From positions 1 to 51,042 of the forward strand of contig NZ_JAOPXV010000125.1 in assembly GCF_025964975.1 (NCBI RefSeq): a stretch of 51,042 nt of DNA, written 5' to 3'. Position numbers and translations under genes: made by a program. This DNA is from Nocardioides sp. (GTDB lineage: Bacteria > Actinomycetota > Actinomycetes > Propionibacteriales > Nocardioidaceae). The notes under the pieces are model-generated. The model worked only from the letters and a program-made list of their open reading frames with translations. It made no database searches and was not told where the DNA came from. Positions 18,529-26,995 of the stretch are shown here, piece after piece. The first letter of the stretch is position 1; every line of letters begins with the position of its first letter.

Positions 18529-18548
18529 TACCGACCGATCGGTCTGTA
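18529..18548. promoter_or_regulatory. PaaR-type TetR operator between paaZ and paaA
   Basis: TACCGACCGATCGGTCTGTA contains the perfect 12-base palindrome GACCGATCGGTC and is symmetric at 18 of 20 positions. It sits in the 59-base gap between the divergent paaZ and paaA starts. The half site ACCGACCG is typical of TetR-family phenylacetate repressors, which release DNA on binding phenylacetyl-CoA. One site could control both directions. Confidence 0.78.
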
Positions 18549-18574
18549 AATGCCGTGCCAGGAGGAGATCAGCA

Positions 18575-19522
18575 GTGAGCGACACCCTGCAGACAGCGAG
18601 CCTGGAAGCCGACTTCGACCGGGTGATCGAGCGGCACGACCGCATCGAGCCGCGCGACTGGATGCCGGAGAAGTACCGCGCCACCCTCGTGCGCCAGGTC
18701 GCCCAGCACGCCCACTCCGAGATCATCGGCATGCAACCAGAGGGCAACTGGATCACCCGTGCTCCCAGCCTGCGGCGCAAGGCGATCCTGCTCGCCAAGG
18801 TGCAGGACGAGGCAGGTCACGGCCTCTACCTCTACAGCGCCTGCGAGACCCTCGGGGTCACCCGCGCCGAGCTCACCGAGAAGCTGATCGCCGGCAAGCA
18901 GAAGTACTCCTCGATCTTCAACTACCCGACGTTGTCGTATGCCGACGTCGGCACCATCGGCTGGCTGGTGGACGGCGCCGCGATCTGCAACCAGGTCCCG
19001 CTGTGCCGTACCTCTTATGGGCCCTACGGCCGAGCGATGAACCGCATCTGCAAGGAGGAGTCCTTCCACCAGCGGCAGGGCTTCGAGCTGCTGCTGACGA
19101 TGATGAGCGGCACCGACGCGCAGCGCGCGATGGTCCAGGAGTCGGTCGACCGGTTCTGGTGGCCCGCGTTGATGATGTTCGGCCCGCCCGATGTCGAGTC
19201 GCCCAACACCGCGCAGTCGATGGCGTGGCGGATCAAGCGCGACACCAACGACGACCTGCGCCAGAAGTTCGTGGACATGTCGGTGCCGCAGGCGCAGGCG
19301 CTCGGCGTCACCCTGCCGGACGCGGAGCTCCGTTGGAACGAGGAGCGGGGCCACTACGACTTCACCCAGCCCGACTGGGACGAGTTCATGGCCGTGGTCA
19401 AGGGCTCCGGCCCGTGCAACGCCCAGCGGATCGCTCACCGCAAGCGCGCCCTCGACGAGGGTGCCTGGGTCCGTGAGGCCGCGACCGCCTTCGCCCGCAG
19501 CCAGAGGGAGGACGCATCATGA
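18575..19522 (+). CDS. paaA: 1,2-phenylacetyl-CoA epoxidase, catalytic subunit
   Basis: This is the 315-residue diiron subunit of the PaaABCE monooxygenase, which epoxidises the ring of phenylacetyl-CoA. Iron-ligand motifs are visible in the four-helix bundle: [18 protein letters not shown] and [15 protein letters not shown]. The GTG at 18575 is chosen over the ORF-track start because GGAGGAG lies seven bases upstream and the first residues, [18 protein letters not shown], fit the family. The substrate-pocket region [14 protein letters not shown]...[13 protein letters not shown] is typical. The stop overlaps paaB by four bases. It is transcribed from the PaaR operator region. Confidence 0.96.
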   Translation: MSDTLQTASLEADFDRVIERHDRIEPRDWMPEKYRATLVRQVAQHAHSEIIGMQPEGNWITRAPSLRRKAILLAKVQDEAGHGLYLYSACETLGVTRAELTEKLIAGKQKYSSIFNYPTLSYADVGTIGWLVDGAAICNQVPLCRTSYGPYGRAMNRICKEESFHQRQGFELLLTMMSGTDAQRAMVQESVDRFWWPALMMFGPPDVESPNTAQSMAWRIKRDTNDDLRQKFVDMSVPQAQALGVTLPDAELRWNEERGHYDFTQPDWDEFMAVVKGSGPCNAQRIAHRKRALDEGAWVREAATAFARSQREDAS

Positions 19523-19887
19523 CGACCGGTCAAAAGTTCTCCGCCGGCGGCGGGCACGGCGCCATACCTCTCGAGGGCGTGTCGACCGGCCTGGGCGAGC
19601 CGCCGCAGCCCGAGTGGCCCCTCTACGAGATCTTCGTCCGCGGCAAGCGCGGCCTCAACCACGTGCACGTCGGCTCGCTGCACGCCGCCGACGACGAGAT
19701 GGCCGTACGCCACGCCCGCGACGTCTACACCCGCCGCAACGAGGGCGTCAGCATCTGGGCCGTCCGTGCCGACCTGATCGTCGCCTCCAGCCCCGACGAG
19801 AAGGACCCGTTGTTCGACCCGGCGGGCGACAAGGTCTATCGGCACCCGACCTTCTACGACATCCCCGCCAACGTCCCCCACATGTGA
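19519..19887 (+). CDS. paaB: 1,2-phenylacetyl-CoA epoxidase subunit B
   Basis: This 122-residue small subunit is required for epoxidase activity and thought to bridge the oxygenase and reductase parts. The family core is clear: [84 protein letters not shown]. An N-terminal extension of about 30 residues ([23 protein letters not shown]) precedes it. The ATG overlaps the paaA stop (ATGA). It lies 26 bases ahead of paaC in the usual paaABCDE order. Confidence 0.95.
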   Translation: MTTGQKFSAGGGHGAIPLEGVSTGLGEPPQPEWPLYEIFVRGKRGLNHVHVGSLHAADDEMAVRHARDVYTRRNEGVSIWAVRADLIVASSPDEKDPLFDPAGDKVYRHPTFYDIPANVPHM

Positions 19888-19913
19888 CACCCCGGATGCT
19901 GAAGGAACTAGCC

Positions 19914-20834
19914 ATGGATGACCTGGACCTAGACCATGAATCCGTCTACGACGGACTGCTCGGGGGCGACTCCTCCCAGTGGGCCTTCGGCACCGACTTC
20001 GAGGACCCGCTCGCGGGCGTCGACACCATGATCCCGGCAGGCGTCGACGGCGCTGCCCTGGCGGCGTACTGCCTGATGCTCGGCGACGACGCGCTGATCT
20101 ATGCCCATCGGCTCTCCGAGTGGACCAGCAACGCCCCGGACCTCGAGGACGACATCGCGCTGGCCAACATCGCCCTCGACCTCCTCGGCCAGGCGCGGCT
20201 GCTGCTCGCCCGAGCGGCCGCTGCCGACGCCTCGGTGGTGCCGCAGATGCCCGAGGGCTCGCCGGTCCCGCCCGAGGACGCGCTGGCCTTCTTCCGCGAC
20301 GAGCACGCCTTTCGCAACATGGGCTACGTCGAAGCGCTCAACGGCGACTTCGCCGTCACCATCGTCCGGCTGCTCCTCTTCTCCTCCCACCGCCTCGCCC
20401 TTCTGCAGCGGCTGGCCACCAGCGTCGACCCGGTCCTGTCGGCCATCGCGGCGAAGGGCGTCAAGGAGGTCACCTACCACCGTGACTATGCCGGCCGCTG
20501 GTTCGTGACCCTGGCCGGCGGCACCGAGGAGTCGCGGCGGCGTCTGGTCGCCGGGCTGCGCACGGTGTGGCCGACATACGCCGAGCTGTCGAGGTCCACG
20601 CAGGTCGAGACCCTCGCCTCCGAGCAGCGCTTCGGGGTCGACCCCGCTGTGCTCACCGAGGAGGTGGACGCGGTCGTCGACCACGTCCTCGCCATGGCCG
20701 CTCTGGAGCGCCCGGATCTTCCCCCGTCCGGCACCGGCCCGATGGGGCGCATCGGGCGTCACACCGAGGAGATGGGTCACCTGCTCGCCGAGATGCAGGT
20801 CGTCGCTCGCGCCCATCCGCTGGGGAAGTGGTGA
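19914..20834 (+). CDS. paaC: 1,2-phenylacetyl-CoA epoxidase, structural subunit
   Basis: This 306-residue non-catalytic ferritin-like partner forms the heterodimer with PaaA. The sequence has the helical PaaC pattern: LAAYCLMLGDDALIYAHRLSEW, DIALANIALDLLGQARLLL, FRNMGYVEALNGDFAVTIVRLLLFSSHRLALL and VKEVTYHRDYAGRWFVTLAGGTEESRRR. The ATG at 19914 is chosen because GAAGGA lies about eight bases upstream; an in-frame ATG at 19896 would add six residues and has no good ribosome binding site. The stop overlaps the paaD GTG. Confidence 0.95.
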   Translation: MDDLDLDHESVYDGLLGGDSSQWAFGTDFEDPLAGVDTMIPAGVDGAALAAYCLMLGDDALIYAHRLSEWTSNAPDLEDDIALANIALDLLGQARLLLARAAAADASVVPQMPEGSPVPPEDALAFFRDEHAFRNMGYVEALNGDFAVTIVRLLLFSSHRLALLQRLATSVDPVLSAIAAKGVKEVTYHRDYAGRWFVTLAGGTEESRRRLVAGLRTVWPTYAELSRSTQVETLASEQRFGVDPAVLTEEVDAVVDHVLAMAALERPDLPPSGTGPMGRIGRHTEEMGHLLAEMQVVARAHPLGKW

Positions 20835-21334
20835 CCACCCTCGCCGCCGGGCGCACGCGCGCCCGGGAGATCGCCGGCACCGTCGTGGACCCCGAGATGC
20901 CGATGCTGACGCTGGTCGATCTCGGCGTGCTCCGCGACGTCACCGAGAGCGAGGTTGGCGTGAGCGTCACGATCACGCCGACGTACTCAGGCTGTCCGGC
21001 GATGGCGACCATGCGCGACGACCTCGTGCACGCGTTGAGCGACGCGGGATACGCCGAGGTCGAGGTGAAGGTCAGTCTGAGCCCGGCCTGGTCGAGCGAC
21101 TGGATCACCGCGGAGGGACGGCGCAAGCTCCGCGCCCACGGACTCTCCGCCCCCGGCCCGAGCCCGACCGGCCCCGTGCAGCTCAGCCTGGCGCCGGTCC
21201 GCCGCGCGATCGACTGCCCGCGCTGCGGGAGTGCCGACGTGCGGCTGACGTCCGAGTTCGGTCCGACCGCGTGCAAGGCGCTCTACCAGTGCAACGACTG
21301 CCTCGAGCCCTTCGAGCACGTCAAGGAGATCTGA
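20831..21334 (+). CDS. paaD: PaaD, DUF59/MIP18-type Fe-S maturation protein
   Basis: This 167-residue protein has an N-terminal DUF59 domain (EIAGTVVDPEMPMLTLVDLGVLRDV, with TPTYSGCPAMATM carrying the conserved Cys) and a C-terminal zinc-ribbon-like segment (DCPRCGSADVRLTSEFGPTACKALYQCNDCLEPFEH). PaaD is needed in vivo for epoxidase activity and is thought to help build a metal or Fe-S centre, probably in PaaE. The GTG at 20831 overlaps the paaC stop; the rest of the ORF-track frame is a shadow of paaC. Its stop overlaps the paaE ATG by one base. Confidence 0.94.
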   Translation: MTTLAAGRTRAREIAGTVVDPEMPMLTLVDLGVLRDVTESEVGVSVTITPTYSGCPAMATMRDDLVHALSDAGYAEVEVKVSLSPAWSSDWITAEGRRKLRAHGLSAPGPSPTGPVQLSLAPVRRAIDCPRCGSADVRLTSEFGPTACKALYQCNDCLEPFEHVKEI

Positions 21335-22419
21335 TGCTCGACATGCCCCGACCGACGTCCCGACCCGCACGCGGCTTCCACCCGCTGACGGTCTCTTCCG
21401 TCGAGGTCCTGACCGACGACTCCGCAGCCATCACCTTCGACGTCCCCGACGACCTGCGCGAGGACTTCTCGTTCGCGGCCGGCCAGTCGCTCACGTTGCG
21501 TCGGGTGATCGACGGCACCGAGCACCGACGGTCCTACTCGATCTGCGCGCCGACCCGAGCAGCCCCTCGCATCGGCGTACGCGAGATCCCCGATGGTCTG
21601 TTCTCCCGCTGGCTGACCCGCGAGGTGCGGCCCGGCGACGTGATCGAGGTCCAGACGCCGAGCGGGTCGTTCACGGCCAGCGAGGACCTGCCCGGCCGCC
21701 ACCTGTGCATCGCCGCGGGGTCGGGCGTCACCCCCATGCTGTCGATCGCGTCCACCGTGCTCCGCAACCCCGAGGCGAGCGTGACGCTGTTGTACGGCAA
21801 CCGGCGGACCTCGTCGGTGATGTTCGCCGAGGAGCTGGCAGACCTGAAGAACCGCCACCGCGAACGGCTCGAGCTGGTGCACGTGCTGTCCCGCGAGCCG
21901 CGCGACGTCGAGCTGTTCTCCGGGCGCCTCGACGCGGAGCGACTGCACCGGCTGATCACCCTGCTCGTGCCGGTCGGGGCCGTGGACCACGTGTGGCTGT
22001 GCGGTCCGTTCGGGCTGATCGCCGACGCGCGTCAGGTGCTCGCCGAGCTGGGGTTGCACGAGGATCGGGTGCACTTCGAGCTTTTCTACGTCGATCAACC
22101 GCCACCCGAGCTGGACCGTCCCGAGCAGGTCGTCGAGGGCGACGTCAGCGAGGTCACGATCTCGCTCGACGGCCGGACGGCCACCTCGCCGATGCCCCGG
22201 GGGACCTCGATCCTGGACGGCGCAGCTGTCTCGCGCAGCGACCTTCCCTTCGCCTGCAAGGGCGGCGTGTGCGGCACCTGCCGGGCGCACGTGACGAGCG
22301 GCGAGGTCGACATGAGGCGCAACTACGCCCTCGGCGACGACGAAGTGGCCCGTGGCTTCGTGCTGACGTGTCAGACGTTCCCGGTCTCCGACGAAGTGGT
22401 CGTGGACTTCGACGCCTGA
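21334..22419 (+). CDS. paaE: 1,2-phenylacetyl-CoA epoxidase reductase subunit
   Basis: This 361-residue NAD(P)H-dependent reductase feeds electrons to PaaAC. Domains in order are an FAD-binding domain (GTEHRRSYSICAPT, residues about 10-115), a nucleotide-binding domain (IAAGSGVTPMLSIASTVL...VWLCGPFGLI, about 120-245) and a plant-type [2Fe-2S] ferredoxin domain (FACKGGVCGTCRAHV...VLTCQTFP, about 270-361). The start ATG overlaps the paaD stop. Its last 49 bases overlap the 3' end of the convergent paaR gene, so the operon ends head-on with its presumed regulator. Confidence 0.95.
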   Translation: MLDMPRPTSRPARGFHPLTVSSVEVLTDDSAAITFDVPDDLREDFSFAAGQSLTLRRVIDGTEHRRSYSICAPTRAAPRIGVREIPDGLFSRWLTREVRPGDVIEVQTPSGSFTASEDLPGRHLCIAAGSGVTPMLSIASTVLRNPEASVTLLYGNRRTSSVMFAEELADLKNRHRERLELVHVLSREPRDVELFSGRLDAERLHRLITLLVPVGAVDHVWLCGPFGLIADARQVLAELGLHEDRVHFELFYVDQPPPELDRPEQVVEGDVSEVTISLDGRTATSPMPRGTSILDGAAVSRSDLPFACKGGVCGTCRAHVTSGEVDMRRNYALGDDEVARGFVLTCQTFPVSDEVVVDFDA

Positions 22420-23075
22420 GCGTCCTGCTGGTCCGTCGCGAGCGGACGCTGGGACAGGCCGTCGAAGGCAATGCCGGTGATGGCGTGGGCCAGCGCCCCT
22501 GCGTCGACAGACCCGCCGGTGTGGAACCACTCGGTCGAGCTGTTGACCATGCCGAACAGCAGCCGGCTGATGAGCTCGGGCTCGATGTCGGTGCGTAGGC
22601 TGCCCTCTCGTACGGCGTCGCGGACGAGCTCGGCCAAGGCGTCGTCGATCGCCCGGCGCCGCTCGAGGGCGGCCTGCTCCACCTCGCTGTTGCCGCGGGC
22701 CCGCAGCAACAGGGTCACCGCCGCGAGGTGCGCGACGAGGATCTCGACCGAGGACCGGATGGCCGCACGGAGGCGCTCCTCCGCCGGCTTGTCGCTGGTG
22801 GCCGCAATGGTGGTGACGGTGCTGCTGAGCGCCCCCAACGCCTCGTCGAGACCGGACGCGAGCAGGTGCTCCTTGCTGGGGACGTGGTGGTAGATCGCAG
22901 ACTTGGACAACCCGAGCTCGCGGGCCAGGTCGCCCATGCTGGTGGCGTCGTAACCCTGGCGGTTGAAGAGGTCGATCGCTCGACGGAGCACGGTCTCCTG
23001 GTCGTAGCCCGGCCGGCCGCGCCGCGCGGTGCTGATCTCGCCTCCCGTCGCTGGGTCGAGCTCGGAGGCGGTCAT
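22371..23075 (-). CDS. paaR: TetR-family repressor of the paa genes
   Basis: This 234-residue regulator has an N-terminal helix-turn-helix (residues about 25-70: ETVLRRAIDLFNRQGYDATSMGDLARELGLSKSAIYHHVPSKEHLL) followed by an all-helical ligand domain. The ATG at 23075 (MTASELDPATGG) is chosen because the upstream frame is low-complexity leader. It is convergent with paaE, overlapping it by 49 bases. The location and the TetR palindrome between paaZ and paaA make it the likely PaaR, expected to respond to phenylacetyl-CoA. The specific effector is inferred. No second copy of the palindrome was seen before its own start. Confidence 0.85.
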   Translation of the reverse strand: MTASELDPATGGEISTARRGRPGYDQETVLRRAIDLFNRQGYDATSMGDLARELGLSKSAIYHHVPSKEHLLASGLDEALGALSSTVTTIAATSDKPAEERLRAAIRSSVEILVAHLAAVTLLLRARGNSEVEQAALERRRAIDDALAELVRDAVREGSLRTDIEPELISRLLFGMVNSSTEWFHTGGSVDAGALAHAITGIAFDGLSQRPLATDQQDAQASKSTTTSSETGNV

Positions 23076-23201
23076 CCGCCCAGCCTGCCATGAGCGCGCC
23101 ACGTGGGTGCACGCATCCGGGTGGCGTCGAGGTAGGATGGGCCTCGCCTTCGTCGCTGGACCACCCGGTTCGGTGTCGGAGCCCCGGCTCATCCAGTGCC
23201 G

Positions 23202-23223
23202 CACGTGACTCCTCTGTCACGTG
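23202..23223. repeat. Perfect 8-bp inverted repeat in the helicase leader
   Basis: CACGTGAC and GTCACGTG are separated by six bases (TCCTCT). The element lies about 100 bases upstream of the helicase GTG, within the 250-base gap that starts at paaR. It could be an operator or an RNA hairpin. A -10-like TAGGAT at about 23132 would place it in the 5' untranslated region. The rest of the gap shows nothing I recognise. Confidence 0.5.
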
Positions 23224-23325
23224 GCGCCCGCCGGTTCTGCGTCGCCGCCATGCCGCCCAAGTCTGCTGCGACGCAGGTAGTGCTGTCTGTCGCGAGGCGC
23301 GACGGGCAACTCGAGGAGGAACTGA

Positions 23326-25440
23326 GTGGCTCAGCGAAGCCGGCGCACATCCACCGCACGACGCGGCGGCACCAAGGTGATCCGCAAGGACAACGAAGGC
23401 ATCATCCCGGTGCTCGCCAGGTCGGTGCGCGAGGTGGAGCAGGCAGCCGAGCGCGGCAAGGTGGCGCCGCACGGCCGAGCGACCTTCCAGGTGGTCGCGT
23501 TGCTGGTGCGCGACGAGCGCCAGCGCCTCGACGCCGACACCGAGCTCGGCGAGGGCCGCAAGGCCGAGCAGCTCAAGCGCCTCGACGGCATCGCCACGAT
23601 CCTGGCGCGGGCCGCAGCCCGCGACACCTCCCTGCTCCAGCTGCTGGCCGAGGATGCCGAGGTGTCCGAGGGAGCCCGAGCGCTCAAGCGCCAGATGCTC
23701 AAGTCGGCAGGGATCGAGATCCCCGAGGAGGTCGAGGGCCCCAAGCCCGAGACCGCAGCGACCACGTCCTCGCGGCGCACGACTCCGCAGTCGGTGATCT
23801 CGCGCCAGCTGGCCAACCCCTTCCTCAAGCCCGACTTCTCGGCCGCCGAGGAACATCGCGTCCAGTCCGGCCGACTGGCCAACTGGGAGCTCCTCGAGCC
23901 CCTCTTCAAGTCCTTCGAGTACGTCGGTGGCGGCGCCTCCGCGTGCATGAGAATGCCGGACTCCGTCCCCGTCCCCGGAGTTGCGCTGATGGCGCACCAG
24001 GCACAGCTCGTGGCCGCTGCCGCCGCCGGACACCGCACCTTCCTTCTCGCCGACGAGCCCGGTCTGGGCAAGACCGCGCAGGCGCTGCTCGCCGCGCAGG
24101 CTGCCCATGCGTGGCCGCTGCTCTGCGTCGTACCCAACGTCGTCAAGGCCAACTGGGCCCACGAGGCCAGCCTGTGGACCCCCAACCGCTCCGTCACGGT
24201 CATCCACGGCGACGGCGAGGAGGTCGACGGCTTCGCCGACATCATCGTCGTCAACTACGAGGTCCTCGACCGACACGTCGAGTGGCTCGGCAACCACGGC
24301 TTCCGCGGGATGGTCGTGGACGAGGCGCACTTCATCAAGAACAAGAGCTCGCAGCGATCCCAGCACGTGCTCGAGCTCTCGGAGCGCCTCCGGACCCGCG
24401 TCGCACGCCCGCTGCTGATGGCCCTCACCGGCACGCCCCTGATCAACGACATCGAGGACTTCCGGGCGATCTGGCAGTTCCTGGGCTGGATCGACGACCA
24501 CAAGCCGCTGCCGGCGCTGATGAACAAGCTCGAGGACACCGGGCTGATGCCGGGGGAGCCGGGGTTCTATCCCAACGCCCGCCGATCGGTGATCGAGATG
24601 GGAATCGTCCGGCGCCGCAAGATCGACGTCGCCGCCGACATCCCGGCGCGACGCGTGGCCGACCTCCCCGTCGAGCTCGAAGGCGCCGAGGGCCGTTCCA
24701 TCCGCGACGCCGAACGCAACCTGTCGCGTCGCCTCGTCTCCCGCTACGACGCCGCCCTCGAGGCGCGGACCACGAAGGTCGTCGTGGACGGCATCGACCT
24801 CGACCTCGTCCGACGCGTCGCCAAGTGGGAGCGCGAGGACATGGAGTCGGCCAAGGACGGCGAGAACGTCTTCTCGATGATGCGTCGCATCGGCCAGGCC
24901 AAGGCCGGGCTCGCCGCGGACTACACCGCGCAGCTGGCGCGCAGCGTCGGCAAGGTCGTCTTCTTCGCCAAGCACATCGACGTGATGGACGAGGCCCAGG
25001 CAAGCTTTGAGAAGCGGGGCATCAGCTTCGTCTCGATCCGGGGCGACCAGAGTGCCAAGGCACGCGCCGCGGCGATCGAGTCGTTCACCAAGGACCCCGA
25101 GACCTCGATCATCGTCTGCTCGCTGAGCGCCGCCGGCGTCGGCCTGAACCTCCAGGTCGCGTCCAACGTGGTGCTGGCGGAGCTGTCGTGGACCGACGCC
25201 GAGCAGACCCAGGCGATCGACCGGATCCACCGCATCGGTCAGTCCGAGCCCGTCACCGCGTGGCGGATCATCGCCGCGCAGACGATCGACTCGAAGATCG
25301 CCGAGCTCATCGACTCCAAGGCAGGACTCGCTGCTCGGGCGCTCGACGGGGCCGACGAGATCGCGTCGTCGGTCGACGTCCAGCTCGAGGCCCTCGTCGG
25401 GCTGCTCACCGACGCGCTCGAAGCCCGCGGCGGCCGCTGA
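23326..25440 (+). CDS. SNF2-type DEAD/DEAH helicase
   Basis: This 704-residue superfamily 2 ATPase has helicase motif I DEPGLGKTAQALL (about residue 244), motif II DEAHFIKN, motif III LTGTPLIND and motif VI QAIDRIHRIGQ. These place it in the SNF2/SWI2 group that translocates on double-stranded DNA. The N-terminal 200 residues contain no domain I recognise; they are helical and charged (VREVEQAAERGKVAPHG, EGRKAEQLKRLDGIATILARA). The GTG start lies behind AGGAGG. No partner nuclease or methyltransferase gene is adjacent, so a defence role is not indicated. DNA repair or chromatin remodelling is possible. Confidence 0.88.
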   Translation: MAQRSRRTSTARRGGTKVIRKDNEGIIPVLARSVREVEQAAERGKVAPHGRATFQVVALLVRDERQRLDADTELGEGRKAEQLKRLDGIATILARAAARDTSLLQLLAEDAEVSEGARALKRQMLKSAGIEIPEEVEGPKPETAATTSSRRTTPQSVISRQLANPFLKPDFSAAEEHRVQSGRLANWELLEPLFKSFEYVGGGASACMRMPDSVPVPGVALMAHQAQLVAAAAAGHRTFLLADEPGLGKTAQALLAAQAAHAWPLLCVVPNVVKANWAHEASLWTPNRSVTVIHGDGEEVDGFADIIVVNYEVLDRHVEWLGNHGFRGMVVDEAHFIKNKSSQRSQHVLELSERLRTRVARPLLMALTGTPLINDIEDFRAIWQFLGWIDDHKPLPALMNKLEDTGLMPGEPGFYPNARRSVIEMGIVRRRKIDVAADIPARRVADLPVELEGAEGRSIRDAERNLSRRLVSRYDAALEARTTKVVVDGIDLDLVRRVAKWEREDMESAKDGENVFSMMRRIGQAKAGLAADYTAQLARSVGKVVFFAKHIDVMDEAQASFEKRGISFVSIRGDQSAKARAAAIESFTKDPETSIIVCSLSAAGVGLNLQVASNVVLAELSWTDAEQTQAIDRIHRIGQSEPVTAWRIIAAQTIDSKIAELIDSKAGLAARALDGADEIASSVDVQLEALVGLLTDALEARGGR

Positions 25441-25537
25441 CGCTCAGCCCTGGCGGTGCGTGAGCCACCTTCGGTACGCGGAAGTGGGGCTGTGGCACCG
25501 CTGGGCCGGCGCTGCGGGCGCCGTACGGCGAGACCGC

Positions 25538-26272
25538 TCAGCCCATCAGCTTGCGGGCGATCGGCAGCGGCAGGTGCTCGAGCGCGAACCCGATCGGCAC
25601 CCACGGCCAGGCCGGCACCCGGGCGGACGACTTCTCCTTCTCGATCGCGGCCACCATGGCGCGGACGCCGCGCTCGGTGGAGGCCACCAGCGGCGTGGTC
25701 TTCGACGTGGCGGACATCTCGGAGACGATGTAGCCCGGATAGAGCACCGTGACCTTGATCGGGGTGCCCATCACGTCGGCGCGGAAGCCCTCCGCGAGGT
25801 GGGCGACGGCGGCCTTCGTGGCGGCGTACGTCGTGATGTTCCCGGGCATCCCGCGCAGCGCCGAGACCGACGAGATCATCACGAGGTGGCCCGAGTTCTG
25901 CTCGCGGAAGATGCGTGCGGCCGCCTCGGTCTGGGCGAGGGCACCGATGAAGTTGGTCTGCGCCGTGGCCAGGTTGGCGTCGAAGCGACCGGTGCCGAGC
26001 GGTTGGCCCTTGCCGAGACCAGCGTTGACGACGACCTTGTCGAGGGTGCCGAACTCCGCCCGGAACTCCTCGAAGACCCGGAAGACCGCGTCGTGGTCGT
26101 TGACGTCGAGGGCCTTCACGCTGACTCGGACGGAGGACAAGGAGGCTGCGAGCTCGTCGAGCCGGTCGGTACGCCGCGCGCACAGGGCCAGGTCGTAGCC
26201 GAGGGCCGCGAACTGGCGCGCCATCTCGGCGCCGAGCCCGGCGGAGGCGCCGGTGATCAGGACGGTGGGCAT
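25538..26272 (-). CDS. Short-chain dehydrogenase/reductase
   Basis: This 244-residue classical SDR starts at ATG 26272 with MPTVLITGASAGLGAEMARQFA (TGxxxGxG cofactor motif, near residues 7-14). Acidic Asp in LDVNDHD, NAG in VVNAGLGKG and the catalytic Ser...YxxxK (MISSVSAL...TYAATKAAV) are intact. A Pro/Trp-rich C-terminal segment (SARVPAWPWVPIGFALEHLPLPIARKLMG) resembles lipid-acting SDRs of actinobacteria. It is last in the minus-strand run led by the acyl-CoA dehydrogenase, nine bases after the phosphatase gene. The substrate is unknown; an alcohol or keto group on a lipid or CoA intermediate is likely. Confidence 0.87.
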   Translation of the reverse strand: MPTVLITGASAGLGAEMARQFAALGYDLALCARRTDRLDELAASLSSVRVSVKALDVNDHDAVFRVFEEFRAEFGTLDKVVVNAGLGKGQPLGTGRFDANLATAQTNFIGALAQTEAAARIFREQNSGHLVMISSVSALRGMPGNITTYAATKAAVAHLAEGFRADVMGTPIKVTVLYPGYIVSEMSATSKTTPLVASTERGVRAMVAAIEKEKSSARVPAWPWVPIGFALEHLPLPIARKLMG

Positions 26273-26280
26273 GGAGGGTC

Positions 26281-26934
26281 CTATCGGTAGGTCTGGTCGG
26301 CGGGGGAGAGGTGGGTGTGCTCGTTGAAGGCGAGCAGGGTGGCACCACGCGAGCCGACGACGAAGCTCGTGACGCCGCCGTTGAGGGTCACCTGGTTGAG
26401 GCGAAGCCACAGGTCGGGATCGCTGCCGAGCGCGGCCGCGGCGGCCCAGGAAAGGGGACCCCCGCTGGTGAAGACGACGGCGGTGCCACCAGACCCCAGA
26501 GCGGCGATCGTCCGCTCGAACGCGGCGGAGACCCGCTCGCAGAAGGCGGCGAAGGACTCGTCGTAGTCGTCGTGCTCGCCGGCGGTCCAGCGAAGGGTGG
26601 CATCGGAGAACCACCGTTGGAAGGCGCGCCGGTCCACCGTCAGGTCGACGCCCTCGGGGGCTGGGTGACGGGACAGGACCTGGAGGTGGTCGAACTCGTT
26701 CCACCCGTCGTCCGTCGCGACCGGGAGCTCCCAGCCGGCGCCCTCGCAGGCCCCGACGGCGGTCTGCCGGTGCCGCCTCATCGCTCCCGAGAGGAGCACC
26801 TCGGGGGTGATCCCCTGGCCGGCGAGGGCGGCGCCGAGCGTACGCGCCTGGGACTCGCCCAGGCTCGAGAGCTGGTCGTAGTCGGCGGCTCCCCACGAGG
26901 CCTGTCCGTGGCGCACAAGCAAGATACGAGTCAC
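26281..26934 (-). CDS. Histidine phosphatase superfamily protein
   Basis: This 217-residue phosphoglycerate-mutase-like enzyme has the phospho-accepting RHG motif at the N-terminus (ILLVRHGQASWGAADYDQLSSLGESQARTLG), the Arg in SGAMRRHRQTA, and the second catalytic His region in VVFTSGGPL, where the usual GH/SHG is replaced by SGG. That substitution at the second His position is unusual and may affect activity. It lies between the kinase-like gene and an SDR in the same operon. A phosphatase beside an APH-type kinase and an acyl-CoA dehydrogenase is reminiscent of the domain set of ACAD10; its real substrate is unknown. Confidence 0.84.
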   Translation of the reverse strand: MTRILLVRHGQASWGAADYDQLSSLGESQARTLGAALAGQGITPEVLLSGAMRRHRQTAVGACEGAGWELPVATDDGWNEFDHLQVLSRHPAPEGVDLTVDRRAFQRWFSDATLRWTAGEHDDYDESFAAFCERVSAAFERTIAALGSGGTAVVFTSGGPLSWAAAAALGSDPDLWLRLNQVTLNGGVTSFVVGSRGATLLAFNEHTHLSPADQTYR

Positions 26935-26995
26935 GCGGGGTCCCCGCGTCGTTGTTCGGGGGAGCGGAGAGGGGGAGAAGAACGTCGTGGGGTGA

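Noticed and set aside
21283-25230. A 1,315-residue open frame on the minus strand
   Set aside because: It spans paaE, paaR and the helicase antisense, has the composition of a high-GC shadow frame (low-complexity His/Arg/Val-rich) and no recognisable domain. The real genes in other frames have motifs, ribosome binding sites and tight spacing.
23326-25440. SNF2 helicase as part of a phage-defence system
   Set aside because: No methyltransferase, nuclease, PLD or other defence partner is adjacent; both flanks are metabolic genes.
25441-25537. GC-rich short stem between the helicase and the SDR gene
   Set aside because: GGCGC/GCGCC pairing of five bases in a 70 percent GC region is expected by chance and lacks a T-run.
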